From positions 34,572-98,571 of the forward strand of contig MPMR01000014.1 in assembly GCA_002238605.1 (NCBI GenBank): 64,000 nt of DNA. Direction: 5' to 3'. The stretch is from BD2-11 clade cluster bacterium bin43. GTDB taxonomy: Bacteria; Gemmatimonadota; Gemmatimonadetes; Longimicrobiales; Gaopeijiaceae. The position numbers were made by a program, and so were the translations under genes. Positions 9,079 to 17,038 of the stretch are shown here, piece after piece (positions within the stretch are counted from its first letter, which is position 1; each line of letters starts with the position of its first letter). The notes beneath the pieces are model-generated. The model had not been told where the DNA came from. It did no database searches and worked only from the letters and a program-made list of their open reading frames with translations.

Positions 9079-9623
9079 CGCCTGTCTTCCTTTCCCTGAA
9101 GGGTCATTGGGACGACGGACCTTCCACCGTCCCGGTTCTCGGCAATTCGATTGTGGACCCACGCGTCGAACTCCGACCTGATCCAGCCGACTACGCGCGG
9201 ACCCAGGTGGATCGGCGGGGGAAAGCGACCCGCCTCCACCCAGCCGTAGATCGTCGACCGCGCCACGCCCAGCCGGGCTGCGATCTCGGATGCCCGGATG
9301 AAGCGGATCGGCTCGTCCGTTCTCTTCTCGCTCGGCCTATCGGCCATCGCTCCACCCCCTCTCGTTCGTCCCGCGGCTGCTTTCGACCAGCGGCGCCGGT
9401 GGCGGTGCGGTGGAGCGCGTGCGCCGTCCGAGTCCGCGTCGTAGCCGTCGATGAACGCCAGAATCCGGTCCGCCATCCGCAGCGACAGCGAGCGCCCGGC
9501 GGCGATCTGGCGCATCAGGTTCGGGTCGCCCACGGCCCTCATGCCGAACGTCGTCGGCGGCATGCCCGTGCTCTCGAGGAACGCGGCGATACGCGCGTTG
9601 AAATACCGCTCCAGCGTCTCCAT
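9075..9623 (-). CDS. AlpA/MerR-type helix-turn-helix regulator with an N-terminal HTH-like extension
   Basis: The frame encodes 182 residues made of two modules. Residues ~1-65 (METLERYFNARIAAFLESTG, then PTTFGMRAVGDPNLMRQIAA) look like a small helical lambda-repressor-type unit common in mobile elements. Residues ~93-182 are a clear AlpA-type excisionase/activator domain (IRASEIAARLGVARSTIYGW, then VEAGRFPPPIHLGPRVVGW). An internal ATG at 9347, preceded by GGGTGGAG, could start the AlpA protein alone, so this may be two proteins read from one frame or a natural fusion. It heads the trb operon and overlaps trbC, so it probably controls transfer genes or excision. The divergent S24 repressor at 9705 likely shares its control region. 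Confidence 0.7.
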   Translation of the reverse strand: METLERYFNARIAAFLESTGMPPTTFGMRAVGDPNLMRQIAAGRSLSLRMADRILAFIDGYDADSDGARAPPHRHRRRWSKAAAGRTRGGGAMADRPSEKRTDEPIRFIRASEIAARLGVARSTIYGWVEAGRFPPPIHLGPRVVGWIRSEFDAWVHNRIAENRDGGRSVVPMTLQGKEDRR

Positions 9624-9663
9624 GGCCGTACTGCTCTTGCGTCTTCATGGCGAAAACGGTGGA

Positions 9664-9683
9664 GACTTGTCCGCAAGCAAGTC
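9664..9683. promoter_or_regulatory. Candidate operator between divergent regulators
   Basis: GACTTG and CAAGTC form a perfect 6-bp inverted repeat with an 8-bp spacer, in the 81-bp gap between the AlpA-type gene (minus) and the S24 repressor (plus). This is the usual place for an autoregulatory operator of a LexA/CI-like repressor. Binding is inferred only. Confidence 0.3.
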
Positions 9684-9704
9684 AACAACTAGGAGATCAC
9701 CTAA

Positions 9705-10703
9705 ATGTCGATAACGTCGAGGATGTCCAATACCGTCGGGTTGGCGCTGGACTCCGCCGCCAGCGGGGCGGTGAAGCACCCCCGCGCGCGTTTGCGGGCA
9801 GTCTCCCGAAACGATCTGAATGTGGACTGGGCGGCAGGCGCGGAAACGGCGGACTCGGCGTCGCCGGCCAGCGAGTGGCAGGCCACGTATCCGGACGCGG
9901 AAGTCGATGCCGGGCCGTCGGCCGGTGGTTCCCTCTCCGCCTTGCGAAGCCGGCCGGAATCGGGACTATTTCAATCCATGAAAAACAAAAAGAAGAAAGC
10001 CTCGACGTGGCTCGATCCGGTGCGCCGGCGGCTACTCCGGCTGCTGACGGCGAAGGGCTCGACGCTGCGCACTGCTTCAATCGCGATGGGCCGCAACGAC
10101 GCCTACCTGCAGCAGTTCATCTACCGGGGCACGCCGAAGGTTCTCGCCGAGGACGACCGCGAGATCCTCGCGGAGCATCTGGGCTGCCGGCCCGAGCTGC
10201 TCAAGCACGGCCGGAGTTTCCGGCTCTCGACGAACGCCACACGGCCTTCGCCGCCCGACGACGCCTACGCCGCGCCGATCGGCTACAGCGCCGTGCCGGA
10301 GGCGGATCTCAGAGAGGAGCCGGACACGGAGGAAGCCTGGCACGGCGAGTTGCCGGTGACCGGAGATGCGTGGATGTTCGCCGATGCCTTCATCCGCCAC
10401 CGGCTCAGGGCCGATCCCGGCGACCTGTGGATGGTCGAGGTGGACGGGGACTCGATGGAACCGCTGCTCTCAAGCGGTGACCACATCATGATCGACGTGA
10501 GCCGGACGGTGCCCGCACCGCCGGGGATCTTCGTGATCTGGGACGGCATCGCGCTCGTCGCCAAGCGGATCGAGCATGTGCCGCACTCCGAGCCGCCGAA
10601 GGTCGTGCTCAAGTCGCTCAACCCCGAGTACGACAGCCACGAGTGTGCTGCCGACGAAGTCCGCGTCGTCGGACGGGCGGTCTGGATGTCACGAAGGCTG
10701 TAA
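9705..10703 (+). CDS. S24/LexA-type repressor with C-terminal autoprotease
   Basis: A 332-residue protein. The conserved part starts near residue 92: an HTH-like region (TLRTASIAMGRNDAYLQQFI) and a C-terminal S24 peptidase domain (~195-332) with the Ser nucleophile in GDSMEPLLSSGDHIMID and the general-base Lys in GIALVAKRIEH. Such proteins repress a mobile element and cleave themselves when RecA is activated, so the element may be induced by DNA damage. The ATG at 9705 has AGGAG 9 bases upstream, but the first ~90 residues look unstructured. A second ATG at 9978 gives a more usual length (241 residues) with a poor ribosome-binding site. It faces away from the trb operon. Confidence 0.8.
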   Translation: MSITSRMSNTVGLALDSAASGAVKHPRARLRAVSRNDLNVDWAAGAETADSASPASEWQATYPDAEVDAGPSAGGSLSALRSRPESGLFQSMKNKKKKASTWLDPVRRRLLRLLTAKGSTLRTASIAMGRNDAYLQQFIYRGTPKVLAEDDREILAEHLGCRPELLKHGRSFRLSTNATRPSPPDDAYAAPIGYSAVPEADLREEPDTEEAWHGELPVTGDAWMFADAFIRHRLRADPGDLWMVEVDGDSMEPLLSSGDHIMIDVSRTVPAPPGIFVIWDGIALVAKRIEHVPHSEPPKVVLKSLNPEYDSHECAADEVRVVGRAVWMSRRL

Positions 10704-10856
10704 GTAAGGAAATGACGGCCCTTTCCCGAAGCCGATGGAGCCATCCACGCAGAGGCGGCCCGCGGCCCGCTGAGCTACCTTGATTCCCGACGCTCGGGCG
10801 GGGAGGATCTGTTATTCTTGGTTGACGGAATCACTGATGAACGGAGAAAAGAAACC

Positions 10857-11096
10857 GTGAAGAGCCTGGTCGACCGAATCATGGCGCATGCCGAGGAAGG
10901 GCCGATCCCCGTGGCAAGCCCCCCTGTCCCTAGAAACGTATGGGGAGATATGGCGGTTCCTTCGCAGCTGGGCGGCTCCGCGATCAGCGGAGCGCACTGC
11001 TCATCGATCCGATTGTGGGATCGAGCCGACGGGAGTACTCGGGTAGCCGTCGAGGCCTGTTCGCCAGCGGCTCGCCCTTCGGCGTTGGTCGAATAG
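10857..11096 (+). CDS. Possible small leader gene upstream of the DUF499 operon
   Basis: The 400-bp gap before the defence operon has one plausible small frame: GTG at 10857, preceded by GGAGA, encoding 79 residues beginning MKSLVDRIMAHAEEGPIPVA and ending TAG 11 bp before the DUF499 start. The first third looks coding, the rest is low-complexity. A TGTTATTCT extended -10-like element lies at 10810-10818 without a clear -35. No family recognised; it may be a leader or simply chance. Confidence 0.22.
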   Translation: MKSLVDRIMAHAEEGPIPVASPPVPRNVWGDMAVPSQLGGSAISGAHCSSIRLWDRADGSTRVAVEACSPAARPSALVE

Positions 11097-11107
11097 AGGG
11101 TAACGAC

Positions 11108-14100
11108 GTGTCCGTCCCGACCATCTTCGATCTCTGCACCCCGCGAGCCGACATCCTCCAGGGGCGGGTGACCGAAGCCGAGTTCGCCGCGGACCTGGCC
11201 CGGGTGCTCGCGAGCGACGGCGGCACGGGCTACGCCGACTACACCGATCCGGCACGGTTCTTCGCCAACACCTATCCCACGCGCGGCCTGAAGGAGCTAC
11301 TCGCGAACGTCTGCCGCCGGATGTCCGGCGCGGGCGGGGAGGTGGCGGCGATCTTCCGGCTTGACACATCGTACGGCGGCGGGAAGACGCACGGCCTAAT
11401 CGCTCTGGCCCACGCGGCGAAGGGGATGCAAGGTGTCGCCCAACCGGAAGAGTTCGTCGATCCGGCGCTTCTTCCGAGCGGGCCGGTACGGGTTGCGGCA
11501 TTTGACGGTGAGAACGCCGATCCCGCGAATGGCCGCGACATGGGGGACGGCGTGAAGGCAAAGACCCCGTGGGGAGAGTTGGCCTACGCTTTGGCCGGCA
11601 AGCAGGGGTTCAAGCGCGTCCGAAGCAGCGACGAGAAGCACATGGCACCAGGAGCGAGCACGCTCCGAGAGCTGTTCGGCGACCAGCCGACCCTCATTCT
11701 ACTCGACGAGTTGTCGGTCTATCTCAGGTCCGTCCAGTCGATTGACCACGCACGCGGCCAGCTAACGGCGTTCCTGACCCGCCTGTTCAGCGCAGTCGAG
11801 AGTGCGCCCAATGCCGCTCTGGTCTACACCTTGGCGATCGGCAAGGACAATCGGGCAACGGACGCGTACAGCGACGAGAACAAGTTCATCGCCGACGCCA
11901 TGGCGGAGCTCGAAAAGGTCTCGGCTCGCAAGGCCACCCTCCTGAATCCCACTCGCGAGGAGGAGACGGTCAAGGTACTACGCCGACGCCTTTTCGAGAC
12001 CATCGACGAAGGCCGGGTTGAAGAGGTCGTTCAGCCGTATAAAAAGCGTTGGGACGCGCATCAGGAGTTCCTGCCGCCGGATGTCGGCCGACCGACGATC
12101 GTGGAGGGATTTCGCGCCAGCTATCCGTTCCACCCCGAGGTGCTTGAGACGCTGACGACGAAGACGGCAACACTCGAGAGCTTCCAACGGGTCCGGGGAA
12201 TGCTGCGTCTTCTCGGAAAGACAGTGGCTCACCTCTGGGAGACACGCCCCGAGGATGCGTGCGCCATCCACCTGCACCACATCGATCCGGGCCACGAGCC
12301 GATTCGAGCCGAGATCGTAACGCGGCTCGGGCAGGAGCAGTACCTCCCGGCCATCGCGAACGACGTGTCGTCCGGTTCGCCGGACAGGCCATCCTTCGCG
12401 CAACACATCGATGCGTCGTCCTACAGCGGCATGCCGCCCTACACCGAGTATGCTGCCCGGACGATTTTCCTCCACAGCCTCGCCTTCAACGATCCGCTCA
12501 AGGGATTGCCGCCCGAAGAACTCCGGTTTTCGATGGTCGGTCCGGTGTTGGACATCTCGTTCATAGACGATGCCCGCAAGAAGTTCGTGGCCGAATCGGC
12601 GTATCTCGACGACAAGCCGGGCGCCACGATGCGCTTTCACGTCGACGCGAACCTCAACCAGATCATCCGGCGCGAGGAGCGCAATGTAGATGCCGGCGAC
12701 GCTCGGGCTCAACTGAATGACCGGATTCAACAGGTATTCGGCGGGACAGTCTTCGATCTCGTCCATTTCCCGGGCGGCCCCTACGATGTCGACGACAATG
12801 TGGGATCGGGCCGTCCACGGCTGGCGATCCTGTCGTACGACGGTCTGTCGATCGGACCGGGAGAGGTGCAGGCACCCGATCTGATCCGGCGCATCTATGA
12901 GCGCACGGGGAAAGAGGGGAAGAAGACGCGGGAGCTCCGCAACAACGTGGTCTTCCTGGTGGCCGACGGCGGATTCCGGGACAAGATGCGGGATGCCGTG
13001 CGTCATCGGCTGGCGCTGACCGCGTTGAACCGGGCCGACCGGCTCGGCGACTTGGCCGAGTACCAGCAGACCAAGGTGAAGGAGCTCGACGGGAAGGCCG
13101 AGCAGAAGGTGGCGGGTGCAATCCAGGCGTGCTACCGGCACCTGTTCTATCCGTCGCAGCAGGCGGCGGCTTCGGGCGTTGCGCTTGCGCATACGGCTAT
13201 CGATCTCCCGTCGACCTCCGACCAACCGGGGGCCGGTCAGACTCAGGTCGTTCGGGTCCTGCGCGAGTTGGGCAAGCTACGGCTTCCGGAGGACGCCCCC
13301 GACCAACCGGCCTACGTTCGCGATGCGACGCCGCTGAAGGTCAAGGGCGAGATCACGACCCAGGCGCTGCGCAACGAGTTTCGGAGGAATCCGAAGCTGC
13401 CGATGCTGATAGGCGACGATGTATTTGTGAAGGGTGTGCGACAGGGAGTGAAGGGCAAGCTCTACATCTACCGAAGCGGCGATCTGGTCTGTGGACCCGG
13501 GGAGCCGAGCGTCTCGATCAAGATCGACCAACAGTCCATGGTTCTGACCATGGCCTACGCGAAGAAACAAGGCGTCTGGCCGCGGCCGAAGCCGGATGGG
13601 CCAGATCCACCGATAGGGCCGTTGCCGCCACCTCCCCCTCCGCCGCCACCACCCCCTTCGGGTACGATTCCCGTCTTCGACGCTGAAGGAATCCTGCGGG
13701 CAGCGCTGGTTCAGATCTGGGAGCAGTCCAGGGCGAACAAGGAGGTCAAGAAGATCGGCGAGATCACGATTCGGATCTTCGACGCGGAATTGGGACTCCG
13801 GCTGCTCCGCGTGGCCCCGTCGGTTCCGAAGGCCCGGAAGAAGGCTAAGCTCACCGCATCCTACCAGTCCGCAGATGGGGGCAACCTGGATTTGGAGTTT
13901 GAAGGGCCGGTATCGGACGTGAAACCGGTCACGGATTTCCTCGAACCTCAGCTCCGGGCCGCCAAGGAGCAGAACGCGACGATCTCGCTGACGCTCTCCT
14001 ACCCCGATGGCCTTACCTTGAACGGCCCGGATCCCGGGAAACTCACCGAACGGCTCTCCCGGTTCGTGAGCGGATCGGCCCACGTCACCGCCAAGCCGCT

Positions 14101-14116
14101 TCAGGAGAAGGAGTAA
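11108..14116 (+). CDS. DUF499 P-loop ATPase, defence-associated
   Basis: A 1002-residue ATPase of the DUF499/COG1483 type, the family to which BREX PglY/BrxC proteins are related. Near the N terminus are TIFDLCTPRADILQGRVTEA and a modified P-loop TSYGGGKTHG at ~87-97. A Walker B strand TLILLDELSVYL follows at ~195. A poly-proline linker of 11 prolines at ~840-852 separates a C-terminal alpha/beta domain (~855-1002). The GTG at 11108 has AGAGGG 7 bp upstream; a longer frame from 10940 adds unconvincing residues. It is the first gene of a tightly packed seven-gene operon (1-bp gap to the next), so it probably forms the motor or sensor of a multi-subunit antiviral complex. That role is inferred. 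Confidence 0.85.
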   Translation: MSVPTIFDLCTPRADILQGRVTEAEFAADLARVLASDGGTGYADYTDPARFFANTYPTRGLKELLANVCRRMSGAGGEVAAIFRLDTSYGGGKTHGLIALAHAAKGMQGVAQPEEFVDPALLPSGPVRVAAFDGENADPANGRDMGDGVKAKTPWGELAYALAGKQGFKRVRSSDEKHMAPGASTLRELFGDQPTLILLDELSVYLRSVQSIDHARGQLTAFLTRLFSAVESAPNAALVYTLAIGKDNRATDAYSDENKFIADAMAELEKVSARKATLLNPTREEETVKVLRRRLFETIDEGRVEEVVQPYKKRWDAHQEFLPPDVGRPTIVEGFRASYPFHPEVLETLTTKTATLESFQRVRGMLRLLGKTVAHLWETRPEDACAIHLHHIDPGHEPIRAEIVTRLGQEQYLPAIANDVSSGSPDRPSFAQHIDASSYSGMPPYTEYAARTIFLHSLAFNDPLKGLPPEELRFSMVGPVLDISFIDDARKKFVAESAYLDDKPGATMRFHVDANLNQIIRREERNVDAGDARAQLNDRIQQVFGGTVFDLVHFPGGPYDVDDNVGSGRPRLAILSYDGLSIGPGEVQAPDLIRRIYERTGKEGKKTRELRNNVVFLVADGGFRDKMRDAVRHRLALTALNRADRLGDLAEYQQTKVKELDGKAEQKVAGAIQACYRHLFYPSQQAAASGVALAHTAIDLPSTSDQPGAGQTQVVRVLRELGKLRLPEDAPDQPAYVRDATPLKVKGEITTQALRNEFRRNPKLPMLIGDDVFVKGVRQGVKGKLYIYRSGDLVCGPGEPSVSIKIDQQSMVLTMAYAKKQGVWPRPKPDGPDPPIGPLPPPPPPPPPPPSGTIPVFDAEGILRAALVQIWEQSRANKEVKKIGEITIRIFDAELGLRLLRVAPSVPKARKKAKLTASYQSADGGNLDLEFEGPVSDVKPVTDFLEPQLRAAKEQNATISLTLSYPDGLTLNGPDPGKLTERLSRFVSGSAHVTAKPLQEKE

Positions 14117-14117
14117 G

Positions 14118-14654
14118 ATGGCCAGCCCGAGACACCTTCGCTACGGCGAAGCCGGACAGTCGGCTCCACGCTACGACTTGCGCATCCGCCCCGCTGGATC
14201 CGGCCGGGATTGCTACGAAGTGTGGCAGATTCCTTCGGCCGGGACCCCCCAGATCCGGAAACCCGTGCGGATCGCTGGCTTGGGGGGCCGCAATCTCGAA
14301 CTCGTGCAGCATCGAATCCTCCGTATCTTGGCCGAGCAACGCATCCGGCTCGTGTCCGCCCCCGGTCGGACGGGGTTCAGCCGACCGGTTCCGGAAACTC
14401 TGGCTGTGCGGCTCGGCCTGATATTCCGCGCGCTCGCCCCCATGCGCGACCGCGACCGCATGTGGGCGGTCGCCGACGGCATCGAGAAGATGGAGCGCGA
14501 AGAGGCGTCGTACTGGCTCGGCATGGCGATCCACAGGGAGCATCCGAGGAGGGTACTCGCCGGGTTGCGGCTCCTCCTGACCGAACCGGAGAATAAACCC
14601 AGCGACGAACTCGCCCTGGTGGCCGCTGGGGCCGGGCCAGAAGTGGGGCGGTAG
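14118..14654 (+). CDS. Small conserved protein paired with DUF499 ATPases
   Basis: A 178-residue soluble protein. An N-terminal beta-rich part (RYDLRIRPAGSGRDCYEVWQ) is followed by a conserved-looking stretch (KPVRIAGLGGRNLELVQHRI) and a helical C terminus (REEASYWLGMAIHREHPRRV). I recall similar small proteins next to DUF499 genes, possibly the family called DUF7680, but I cannot verify this. It does not look like DUF3780, the other small partner known for such loci. No catalytic motif or membrane segment is seen. It starts 1 bp after the DUF499 stop, so the two are probably made in step and may bind each other. Confidence 0.75.
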   Translation: MASPRHLRYGEAGQSAPRYDLRIRPAGSGRDCYEVWQIPSAGTPQIRKPVRIAGLGGRNLELVQHRILRILAEQRIRLVSAPGRTGFSRPVPETLAVRLGLIFRALAPMRDRDRMWAVADGIEKMEREEASYWLGMAIHREHPRRVLAGLRLLLTEPENKPSDELALVAAGAGPEVGR

Positions 14655-14659
14655 GCGAA

Positions 14660-15361
14660 ATGCGCATCGAACCGGAGATCGTGCACGTCAACATCGTCCT
14701 GGTGGGCGACTTCAACCCCGCCATCTTCTCGCCGAAGTGGTTTTCGGCCAACGGTCTCATTCGCGACGCCGTTGCCCACCGGGCCGAGCTGGGAGTGGTT
14801 CACCAGGAGGTCGCCGACTTCACAGCGGACTGGCTTCGGCTCCAGGTCACCCGAGACAGGTTTGCCGCCGGGAGCTTGCAGGCTCCATTCGTACGCTTGC
14901 GGGATCTCGTTCACCGTGTTTTTCACGAATGCCTCGACCACACGCCGATTCGAGGGTTTGGAATCAACTACTCGGCCCACTTCCTGGTGGACAGTCTGGC
15001 GACGCGGGACCGCTTGGGGACCGCTCTCGTGCCGCTGGAGCCATGGGGTCCGTGGCGGGAGCGGCTGAGTCTCGATGGTCGCCACGGAGGCATGACATCG
15101 CTGCGAATCTCCCAGTTGAGACCGGAGGACAGGGATGAGGGTGGACAGATCAACGTGGTGGTGGAGCCATCCAACCGAGTGGGCACGAGCAGCGGCACGG
15201 GAGTCTTTGTGAGCGTCAACGATCACTTTTCCGAAGACGCGGAGTCTCCCGGTTCGGCGGAAAAGCTCATGGAAATCCTTGCGACGGAATTCGAAGGATC
15301 TCTCAAACGGAGCGAAGGCATCGTGGATCACATCATGTCTCTCGTACAGTCAAGAGGGTAA
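14660..15361 (+). CDS. Uncharacterised protein in DUF499/DUF1156 defence operon
   Basis: A 233-residue soluble protein with no recognised domain. It opens with a hydrophobic strand and a motif-like stretch (VHVNIVLVGDFNPAIFSPKW), continues as mixed alpha/beta (GFGINYSAHFLVDSLATRDR), and has a second beta-rich part near 150-200 ending with an acidic helical tail. The alternation recalls sporadic phage-defence accessory families such as TIGR04255, but the match is too weak to assign. It lies 5 bp after the 178-residue gene and 8 bp before the next, inside the operon, so it is likely a structural or specificity subunit. No signal peptide or membrane helix. Confidence 0.7.
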   Translation: MRIEPEIVHVNIVLVGDFNPAIFSPKWFSANGLIRDAVAHRAELGVVHQEVADFTADWLRLQVTRDRFAAGSLQAPFVRLRDLVHRVFHECLDHTPIRGFGINYSAHFLVDSLATRDRLGTALVPLEPWGPWRERLSLDGRHGGMTSLRISQLRPEDRDEGGQINVVVEPSNRVGTSSGTGVFVSVNDHFSEDAESPGSAEKLMEILATEFEGSLKRSEGIVDHIMSLVQSRG

Positions 15362-15369
15362 TACGCACG

Positions 15370-15981
15370 ATGGCACAGATTGGACTTACAGCGACGAACC
15401 CGGAAACGGACTCCAACGCTGGCATGCGAACGTCGCCGTCGCCGCCGCAGCCCCCTGCCGTCCTGCCGGGCGTCTCCGGCGGTGGTCGGCTCAGTGGGAC
15501 CATGGCCCGCAACGAAGGACCGAACGGGGAGTTGGCGAACGGTGCTTTGTCGGCCTCACGGGACGGGGAAGCGAATGTCGAGGGAGCGTCGAACGGAGCG
15601 ATTCGGAATGGCCCCCCGGTGGTTCGACCCGAGATCCCGGAGTGTTATCCAGAGCATTCTCCCTCTTTCTTCCCAAAACAGGAGTGGGCGGGACGAGTGA
15701 CGGCCATCGACAACGGCTCGTTCGACGCCCGCCTCCGAGACCTGGCTGACGGCGGACGAGAAGTCGCCACCATCGATCTGGAAGAGGTCAGCTCGGAGGA
15801 CCGTGCCCGAATACGCGTCGGTTCGCTGTTCCACTGGGTGATGGGATACGAGACCGTGAACGGAACCCGGAGCAATGTCTCGCGAGTCGTCTTTCTGGAT
15901 CCGCCGCGCCTGACCAGGCGCGACCTTGAACGCGGCCGCCGGTGGGCGGAGTGGCTTCATGAGCGCTGGGGATCTGAGTAG
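15370..15981 (+). CDS. Uncharacterised protein with disordered N terminus and small beta-barrel-like C terminus
   Basis: A 203-residue protein. The first ~90 residues are low-complexity and rich in Ser, Pro, Gly, Asn and Thr, probably disordered. The C-terminal half (~100-203) looks folded: EWAGRVTAIDNGSFDARLRD, then IDLEEVSSEDRARIRVGSLF and a final helix RRDLERGRRWAEWLHERWG. The strand pattern suggests a small OB- or SH3-like barrel, perhaps an adaptor that binds nucleic acid or a partner. Its end overlaps the start of the MBL-fold gene by 23 bp, which suggests the two act together. Function unknown. Confidence 0.68.
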   Translation: MAQIGLTATNPETDSNAGMRTSPSPPQPPAVLPGVSGGGRLSGTMARNEGPNGELANGALSASRDGEANVEGASNGAIRNGPPVVRPEIPECYPEHSPSFFPKQEWAGRVTAIDNGSFDARLRDLADGGREVATIDLEEVSSEDRARIRVGSLFHWVMGYETVNGTRSNVSRVVFLDPPRLTRRDLERGRRWAEWLHERWGSE

Positions 15982-17038
15982 CACCCCCCCGGATCCCGCC
16001 GAGATCGAGGTCGCGATGCTCGGACCCGGTTACGGGGAGAGCATCCTGATTCACACCGGCGATGGCGAATGGGTGGTCGTCGACTCATTCCTCAACCCGG
16101 ACCGTCGTCCATCCGCGCTCGCCTACTTGGAACGATTGGGGTACGACCCCGCTACGGCGATCAAGCTGATCGTGGCGACTCACTGGCACGACGACCACAT
16201 TCGCGGCATAGGGACGCTGGTTGAGTCCGGCAGGTCCGCAAGGTTCTGCTGTGCAGGCACCCTCCGGCGTCTCGAATTCCTCAGCATGATCGAGGGATTC
16301 CGTGCGCAGGGTTCACGGGCAGCCGGTTTCGGGACGCGGGAGATCTTCTCGGTATTCGCCCACCTTGGACAGGTTGGCGTCTCTCCACTCTGGGCCACCG
16401 CAAGCCGCCGAATCCACCGCTCGCCCCGCTGCGACGTGTGGTCGCTCTCGCCTGACGACGAAGCTTACACCTCGTTCCTCAAGTCCCTTGCGCCCCTATC
16501 CGACCCCAAACCGGAGCGCGTGTTCGCCTTGCCGACTCCGAATCAGCTCTCTGTTGCCCTTCTGGTCCGCTTCGAAGGCGGTGTCTCATGCCTCCTCGGA
16601 GCGGATCTTGAGCAGCGCGGCTGGACGGCAGTACTGAGCGATGACAGGAAGCCCCGGTGCAGGTCCTCGGTCTTCAAGGTTCCGCATCACGGGTCCGCGA
16701 ACGCTCATCTCGAAGGCGTTTGGGACAAGCTGTTGGAGCCGGAACCGTTTGCGATTCTCGCGCCGTGGCGGCGGGGCGGCGGATCGTTGCCGCGGAAGGG
16801 GGACGTGAACCGGATTCTGGCGCGCACCCCGAACGCTTACGCCACGACCAAGGCGGCACCCGGTGCGGCGCCCCGGGATCGGTGGGTCAAGAAGAGGCTG
16901 AGAGCCGTGAATGCGAGATTGCGACCGGAGTCCGGCGCAACCGGGATTATCCGGCTGCGGCGGTCGATGACGGGGGAGAGTTCGTGGCGGGTGAAGCTGT
17001 TCGGATCCGCGTGTCACCTGGAGGAGTTTGCGGCGTGA
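15959..17038 (+). CDS. MBL-fold hydrolase, ComEC/Rec2-like
   Basis: A 359-residue soluble metallo-beta-lactamase-fold protein. The metal-binding motif is THWHDDHIRG at ~74-83. Later come LLGADLEQRGW (~205) and KVPHHGSANAH (~239-249), the histidine motif that marks the C-terminal MBL domain of ComEC/Rec2 DNA-uptake proteins. No membrane segment is present, so it is a stand-alone version of that domain, a probable nuclease or phosphodiesterase. The ATG at 15959 has GGAG 8 bp upstream and lies within the end of the previous gene; the stop overlaps the methylase GTG. In this operon, which has no classic restriction nuclease, it is a good candidate for the effector nuclease. That role is inferred. 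Confidence 0.82.
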   Translation: MSAGDLSSTPPDPAEIEVAMLGPGYGESILIHTGDGEWVVVDSFLNPDRRPSALAYLERLGYDPATAIKLIVATHWHDDHIRGIGTLVESGRSARFCCAGTLRRLEFLSMIEGFRAQGSRAAGFGTREIFSVFAHLGQVGVSPLWATASRRIHRSPRCDVWSLSPDDEAYTSFLKSLAPLSDPKPERVFALPTPNQLSVALLVRFEGGVSCLLGADLEQRGWTAVLSDDRKPRCRSSVFKVPHHGSANAHLEGVWDKLLEPEPFAILAPWRRGGGSLPRKGDVNRILARTPNAYATTKAAPGAAPRDRWVKKRLRAVNARLRPESGATGIIRLRRSMTGESSWRVKLFGSACHLEEFAA

